Shown here: positions 59,942-64,000 of the stretch, piece after piece
Layout: every line of letters begins with the position of its first letter
Numbering within the stretch: position 1 is the stretch's first letter
Assembly (NCBI GenBank): GCA_036557525.1
Contig: DATBHH010000119.1
Coordinates: forward strand, 10,559-74,558
From: VRUE01 sp036557525
GTDB lineage: Bacteria > Actinomycetota > Thermoleophilia > Solirubrobacterales > 70-9
Reading direction: 5' to 3'
Length of the DNA stretch: 64,000 bases
The notes under the pieces: generated by a model
Told to the model about the DNA's origin: nothing
Databases searched by the model: none
The model's input: only the letters and a program-made list of their open reading frames with translations
Program-made: the position numbers and the translations under genes

Positions 59942-60016
59942 GAATGAACTACGACATCCCCGGGGGGAATGAACTACGACATCCCCGGGGGGAATGAACT
60001 ACGACATCCCCGGGGG
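59942..60016. repeat. Three exact 25-bp tandem repeats
   Basis: The unit starts GAATGAACTACGACATCCCC and ends GGGGG; three perfect copies run without spacer (59942, 59967, 59992). A partly matching inverted arm (GATGTCGTAcTTC) sits at 59915-59927, so the block can fold against it. Each copy contains CCCCGGGG. The array fills the gap between the mutM start and the xerD stop (which follows directly). Confidence 0.9.
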
Positions 60017-60979
60017 TTAGGTGGCGTGGGCGCGGGGGTGGGCGCGGAAGTAGACGTCCTTCAGCTGCTCGCCGGAGAGGTGCGTGTACATCTGGGTCGT
60101 CGCGATGTCGGCATGGCCGAGCATCTCCTGGACGACGCGCAGGTCGCAGCCGCCCGCGAGCAAATGGGTGGCGAAGCTGTGGCGCAGCGTGTGCGGGCTC
60201 AAGCGGCCGCTGAGGCCGGCGGCGCGAGCGTGACGCTGGACGATCTTGTAGAGGCCCTGGCGGGTCAGCGGCCCGCCGCGGAAGTTGAGGAACAGCCTCG
60301 CCTCGTGGCGGTCGCCGACCAGCTTCGGCCGCCCGCCCCGCAGGTACCCGGAGATCGCCGCGATCGCCTGCCGGCCGAGCGGCACCAGGCGCTCCTTCGA
60401 TCCCTTGCCGCGCGCCCGCAGGAAGCCCTCCTCGAGGTCGACGTCGGCGATGTCGAGGCCGATCGTCTCCGAGGCCCGCAGCCCGCAGGCATACATCACC
60501 TCGAGCAGAGCCCGGTCGCGTAACGTCGTCGGCTCGTCCCCGCGCGGCGCCGCCAGCAGCTTCTGGACCTCGGCGTAGTTGAGGACCTGCGGCAGCTTCT
60601 TCGCCCGCCGCGGCGCGCTCAGCGCCGCGGTCGGGTCGTCGGCGATCAGCTCGTCGCGGCGGAGGTGCTTGTAGAAGGAGCGAAGGCAGGCGGACTTGCG
60701 GTGGATCGTCGACGCAGAGCACGGCGGACGGCCGTTCCCGGTCGCGAGGTCGGCGAGGAAGTCGGAGATCTCGACCGGGCGGATCGTCAGCGCATCGATG
60801 CCCCGCGCGGCGAGGAACTCGCCGAACTGGTGGAGGTCGGTCCGATAGGCGTTGAGGGTGTTGCGGGAGAGACCGCGCTCGAGCTCGAGGTAGGAGAGGA
60901 AGTCGAGGACCAGGCTCTTGAACCTCGGGTCGATGGCCGCCCGCTCGGCGGCCGGCTCTTCCTGGAGCGCAGTGGCCAT
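60017..60979 (-). CDS. xerD: Tyrosine recombinase XerD
   Basis: XerD resolves chromosome dimers at dif with XerC. The 320-residue protein has the N-terminal SAM-like domain (DFLSYLELERGLSRNTLNAY) and the catalytic domain with R168 (ACGLRASE), K192 (GKGSKERLVPL), H263 and R266 (HTLRHSFATHLL), H289 (LGHADIATT) and nucleophile Y298 (QMYTH). All six are present. The gene is core, not part of a mobile element. ATG 60979 chosen; the open upstream frame has no homology. It ends one base after the tandem repeat. Confidence 0.94.
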   Translation of the reverse strand: MATALQEEPAAERAAIDPRFKSLVLDFLSYLELERGLSRNTLNAYRTDLHQFGEFLAARGIDALTIRPVEISDFLADLATGNGRPPCSASTIHRKSACLRSFYKHLRRDELIADDPTAALSAPRRAKKLPQVLNYAEVQKLLAAPRGDEPTTLRDRALLEVMYACGLRASETIGLDIADVDLEEGFLRARGKGSKERLVPLGRQAIAAISGYLRGGRPKLVGDRHEARLFLNFRGGPLTRQGLYKIVQRHARAAGLSGRLSPHTLRHSFATHLLAGGCDLRVVQEMLGHADIATTQMYTHLSGEQLKDVYFRAHPRAHAT

Positions 60980-61004
60980 TGCCACTCGTTCTGGCGGGCG
61001 GCGC

Positions 61005-62021
61005 TCATCCCTTGCTGCGCAAGGCGGCGCCCGCGGCGAGCGCGGCGGCGAAGAACAGCGGGTCGTCCGCGATCCCCCGCCCCATCGTCCTCGCCGGCAG
61101 CCCGCTGGCCGCATAGCCGCCGATGTCGACCGCCGCCTCGCGCAGGCGGTGGCGCCCGCCGCAGGCCTCGGCGAGGACGGCGATCGACTCCGCCTCCCCC
61201 GCCGGCACCGGCACCTCGACGGCGCCGAGCAGAAGCTCCATCACCGTCAGCGTGTGATGGCTGACCCCCCGGTGGCGCGGGCGCTCGTCGGCGCTCGAGA
61301 GGCGCGGCGAGAGCAGCGTCGGCATCCCCAGGGCGAGCGCCGCGTGAGCCGTGTCGAGCACGGCGAGGCCGCCGTGGCCGAGGCGGGTCTCGGAGCCGAT
61401 GATCCCCGGCCCCGGTCCGGCGAGGACGGCGTCCCAACCGAGCCCGCTCGCCGCCGCATCGAGGGCGCCGGCGACCGAGATCGCCTCCCCCCGGCCGCCG
61501 TAGGCCGGCGCGGCGGTGATGTGGTCGCAGAGCAGGCCGCGCTCGAGCAGCTCGGCGGCGTCGCGGCTGAAGGACCCGGGCAGCGCGCCGCCGCCGGTCT
61601 GCAAGTAGCCGAGCCTGATCCCCGGCGATGCCTCGCCCGCGGCCCAGGCGGCGGGCGCGAGGTGGCCGTGGAGCGGCAGGACCAGCACCGGCGTCGAGGA
61701 CTCGACCGCGCCCGACTCGAGCGGGCGCTCGACCGGGTCGACCGGGTGCTGGAGCGAGGTGTAGTTGAGCTTCATCACGTGCTCGCTCCCCTCCTCCCCG
61801 CCCTCGAGCCCGCGGGTCAGGTTGACATGGACGACATCGAACCCCCCCGAGCCGAGCCCGAGATCGAGGGCGGCGACGTTGACGACGACCTCGTCGCCCT
61901 CGCGCATCTCGCCCAGCAGCGAGGTGTCGGCCCAGGCGGCCCGCCGCTCGCCGTCGACCTCGACCGTGAGCGGGTCCTCGTCGACGATGACGCCGCGGCG
62001 AAGCTTGAGGCTGCCACTCAC
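61005..62021 (-). CDS. DUF3866 family protein
   Basis: This 338-residue protein begins LKLRRGVIVDEDPLTVEVDG and has a DEVVVNVAALDLGLGSGGFDV segment with VHVNLTRGL, VMKLNYTSLQHPV, PVLVLPLHGHLAPAAWA, GIRLGYLQTGGGALPGSFSR and DAVLAGPGPGIIGSETRLGHGG. That order is typical of DUF3866, conserved in actinobacteria and firmicutes next to core genes; function unknown. GTG 62021 overlaps the stop of the M20 peptidase by 4 bases (GTGA). It precedes xerD by 25 bases. One transcription unit is likely. Confidence 0.9.
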   Translation of the reverse strand: MSGSLKLRRGVIVDEDPLTVEVDGERRAAWADTSLLGEMREGDEVVVNVAALDLGLGSGGFDVVHVNLTRGLEGGEEGSEHVMKLNYTSLQHPVDPVERPLESGAVESSTPVLVLPLHGHLAPAAWAAGEASPGIRLGYLQTGGGALPGSFSRDAAELLERGLLCDHITAAPAYGGRGEAISVAGALDAAASGLGWDAVLAGPGPGIIGSETRLGHGGLAVLDTAHAALALGMPTLLSPRLSSADERPRHRGVSHHTLTVMELLLGAVEVPVPAGEAESIAVLAEACGGRHRLREAAVDIGGYAASGLPARTMGRGIADDPLFFAAALAAGAALRSKG

Positions 62022-63136
62022 GCCGCGGCCGGGTTTTCCGCGGCCTCGACGAGGATGCCCTCGCAGACCTCGAGCATCTCGTCGAGATGGCGCGCGGCGA
62101 CGCTCTCGTCGGGGGTGTGCGGGCCCTCGGTCCCATTCGCGAGCAGGACGCAGTCGAAGCCGTTCGCGATCAGGGCGTTGACGTCGCTGCCGCCGCCGGT
62201 CGCGGTCCGGACCGGCTCGAGGCCCGCACGCCGCATGCCCGCCTCGGCGAGGGCGAGCGAGCGTGAGGAGGTGGGCAGTTGGTAGCCGCGGAAGAGCTCC
62301 TCCACCTTGACGTCGACGTCGCATTCGTGCTCGCCCGCTCCCCAGGCGCACGCCTCGCTCATCTCCCCCGCGACCTCGGCGGCGCGGCCGGAGTCGATGC
62401 TCCGGGCCTCGGCGACGATCCGGCAGTGGCCGGGGACGACGTTGCCCGCCGTCCCGCCCGCGATCGTGCCGACGTTCGCCGTCGTCCCCTCGTCGAGCCG
62501 CCCGAGCGGCATCCGCGAGATCGCCGCCGCCGCCGCGGCGATCGCGTTGCTGCCGTCCTCGGGGTTGATCCCGGCGTGGGCCTCGACCCCGTGAAAGTCG
62601 GCGACGATCTGCTGCTGGGTCGGGGTGCTGGTGATCACCTCGCCGACCGCGCTCGCGTGGTCGAGGATGAAGCCGCAGTCGGAGCGCAGCGCGGCCGGGT
62701 CGGCCGCCTTCGCGCCGCGCAGCCCCTGCTCCTCGGCGACGGTCAGCAGCAGCTCGATCCCGACCGGCGGCGGCCCGTTCTCGGCGTGGCGGGCGGCGAG
62801 CTCGACGAAGACCGCGACCGCCGCCTTGTTGTCGGCGCCGAGGATCGTCTCGCCGCGGCTGCGGAAGACGCCGTCCTCCTCGACGACCTCGATCCGGCCC
62901 GGGTGGGGGACGGTGTCGATGTGGGCGCAGAACATCGCCCAGCCGTCGCCACTCCCCGGCAGCCGGGCGAGGATGTTGCCCGATCCCGCCTGCGCCGGGC
63001 CCGCGGCGTCGTCCTCGCTCACCTCGAGCCCCATCGCCCGCAGCTCGGCGGTCAGCGTGTCGGCTATCTCACGCTCCTCGCCGGTGACGCTGCGGATCTC
63101 GCAGAGCCGGACGAATCTCTCCTGCAACCGATCCAC
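62018..63136 (-). CDS. M20-family metallopeptidase (PepT-like)
   Basis: This 372-residue di-zinc aminopeptidase has the signature FCAHIDTV (first metal His/Asp), ILGADNKA (bridging Asp), and VAEEQGLRGAK (catalytic Glu and metal Glu). The dimerisation lid domain lies around 180-290, and TATGGGSDVNALI with HTPDESV is near the end. It likely trims peptides in the cytosol (PepT/PepT-like group). GTG start, 7 nt after a TAGCCT box, suggests a leaderless message. First gene of the M20-DUF3866-xerD unit. Confidence 0.93.
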   Translation of the reverse strand: MDRLQERFVRLCEIRSVTGEEREIADTLTAELRAMGLEVSEDDAAGPAQAGSGNILARLPGSGDGWAMFCAHIDTVPHPGRIEVVEEDGVFRSRGETILGADNKAAVAVFVELAARHAENGPPPVGIELLLTVAEEQGLRGAKAADPAALRSDCGFILDHASAVGEVITSTPTQQQIVADFHGVEAHAGINPEDGSNAIAAAAAAISRMPLGRLDEGTTANVGTIAGGTAGNVVPGHCRIVAEARSIDSGRAAEVAGEMSEACAWGAGEHECDVDVKVEELFRGYQLPTSSRSLALAEAGMRRAGLEPVRTATGGGSDVNALIANGFDCVLLANGTEGPHTPDESVAARHLDEMLEVCEGILVEAAENPAAA

Positions 63137-63143
63137 GCCGGAC

Positions 63144-63149
63144 AGGCTA
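63144..63149 (-). promoter_or_regulatory. -10 box (TAGCCT) of the M20 peptidase operon
   Basis: TAGCCT ends 7 nt before the GTG at 63136. No ribosome-binding site; leaderless start probable. Confidence 0.45.
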
Positions 63150-63180
63150 GATGGTCGGCAACTCCACTTCGACCATCGAA

Positions 63181-64000
63181 CTAGTGGGCGACCGAGGAAT
63201 CCTCCCGCTCGAGATCGGCGCCTTCGGCCGGCCGCTCGCCGGCGTGGCGCGCCGCCGCCCCGACGAACTCCCGGAAAAGCGGCTCGGGCCGGTTCGGGCG
63301 CGAGTTGAACTCGGGGTGGAACTGGGAGGCGACGAAGAACGGGTGGTCGGGGAGCTCGATCATCTCGACCAGGCGCTCGTCGGGGGAGGTGCCGCCGCAG
63401 ACCAGGCCCTCGTCTTCGAGCCGGCGGCGCAGCTGGACGTTCACCTCGTAGCGGTGGCGGTGGCGCTTGTAGATGACCGCCTCGCCGTAGATCTCCCGCG
63501 CCCGGGTTCCATCGTGCAGTTTCACCGGGTCGGCGCCGAGGCGCATCGTCCCGCCCATCTCCGAGACCTCCTTCTGCTCGGGCAGCAGGTCGACGACCGG
63601 GTACGGGGTCTCGGGGTCGAACTCGGCCGAGTTGGCGCCCTCCATCCCGGCCTTTGCGCGGGCGAAGTCGACGACCGCGATCTGCATCCCGAGGCAGATG
63701 CCGAGGTAGGGGATCGAGCGCTCGCGGGCGATCCGCGCCGCCGCGACCTTGCCCTCGATCCCGCGCTCGCCGAAGCCGCCCGGGATCAGGATCCCGTCGG
63801 CCCCCTCGAGCCGCTCGGGGTCGAAGTCCTCGGAGTCGACGAGCTCGACGTCGACCTCGACGCCGTGGTGGATCCCGCCGTGCTCGAGCGCCTCGATCAC
63901 CGACTTATAGGCGTCTTCGAGGCCGACGTACTTACCGACCAGCGCGATCCTCACCCTGCCCTCGGCGGCGTCGGCGCGGCGCACCATCGCTTCCCACTCG
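63181..64000 (-). CDS. pyrG: CTP synthase PyrG, 5' part outside the window
   Basis: CTP synthase aminates UTP to CTP using glutamine. The visible part is the C-terminal glutamine amidotransferase half: VRIALVGKYVGLEDAYKSV, the substrate loop GGFGERGIEGK, nucleophile Cys in GICLGMQIAVV, HRHRYEVN, and the His/Glu pair in VASQFHPEFNSRP. The frame stays open to the window edge (EWEAMVRR), so the N-terminal synthase domain is beyond the window. A 26-residue acidic tail (GERPAEGADL...) follows the conserved end. The gap to the M20 gene is 44 bases. Confidence 0.96.
   Translation of the reverse strand, partial: EWEAMVRRADAAEGRVRIALVGKYVGLEDAYKSVIEALEHGGIHHGVEVDVELVDSEDFDPERLEGADGILIPGGFGERGIEGKVAAARIARERSIPYLGICLGMQIAVVDFARAKAGMEGANSAEFDPETPYPVVDLLPEQKEVSEMGGTMRLGADPVKLHDGTRAREIYGEAVIYKRHRHRYEVNVQLRRRLEDEGLVCGGTSPDERLVEMIELPDHPFFVASQFHPEFNSRPNRPEPLFREFVGAAARHAGERPAEGADLEREDSSVAH

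Noticed and set aside
59942..60016. CRISPR array
   Set aside because: The three 25-bp units follow each other without spacers, and no cas gene is present.
60017..60979. The tyrosine recombinase as the missing integrase of the island
   Set aside because: It lies 9 kb away in a core block, has the length and sequence of XerD and sits beside DUF3866 and M20 genes as in other actinobacteria.

Overview
The window is high-GC, densely packed bacterial DNA. It most likely comes from an actinobacterium of the Thermoleophilia (Solirubrobacterales-like). Pointers are the secreted seven-bladed YVTN/PKD proteins with a Lys/Arg-rich two-cysteine tail, a small secreted protein with NSVxG/TLTG motifs, a PPOX-type flavoenzyme, a DUF3866 protein and the actinobacterial-style block pyrG, M20 peptidase, DUF3866, xerD, mutM, recO, dgt, dnaG. 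Many starts are GTG or TTG. Several genes look leaderless, with a TAnnnT box 6-8 nt before the start codon.

1-21 kb is ordinary chromosome. It holds an Nramp-like transporter (cut by the window edge), a GNAT, an M48 peptidase downstream of a duplicated DUF4389 membrane protein, an alpha/beta-hydrolase fused to a class III cyclase, and small secreted proteins including a His/Asp-rich peptide. An ExoIII-type nuclease converges on a stand-alone LigD polymerase domain. A cupin, two tandem epoxide-hydrolase-like genes, a third hydrolase and FtsH follow on the plus strand. A frameshifted YVTN/PKD gene is divergent from a FAD oxidoreductase.

21.4-35.8 kb is the most unusual part. Six plus-strand genes, each overlapping the next by 1-4 bases, encode proteins of about 250, 409, 1156, 918, 1489 and 577 residues. 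One has a lysozyme-like region and one is DUF6603-like. The others match no named family I can assign. They carry no evident signal peptides or membrane segments. A convergent minus-strand pair (35.9-36.9 kb) encodes two proteins that share a motif block. This looks like one large multi-protein assembly of unknown purpose.

38.5-50.6 kb is an accessory island at a tRNA-Met(CAT) gene. Repeats derived from the 3' half of that tRNA, plus a shared flank, occur in the same orientation at about 38.53, 42.02, 46.43 (flank only) and 48.67 kb, and the intact tRNA sits at 50.56-50.64 kb. They look like scars of successive tRNA-targeted insertions whose integrases are gone. Between them lie an MFS exporter, two more YVTN/PKD proteins, a decayed nucleotidyltransferase module, small membrane proteins, a cupin, and an intact HTH plus AbiEii-like nucleotidyltransferase pair beside the tRNA.

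50.6-64 kb returns to core genes: a PPOX enzyme, an orphan Hpt protein overlapping a thioredoxin-like lipoprotein, an SDR, a glycosyltransferase running into an antisense tRNA-Asn, then a minus-strand replication/repair/recombination block ending in partial pyrG. A 3 x 25 bp tandem repeat separates mutM from xerD.
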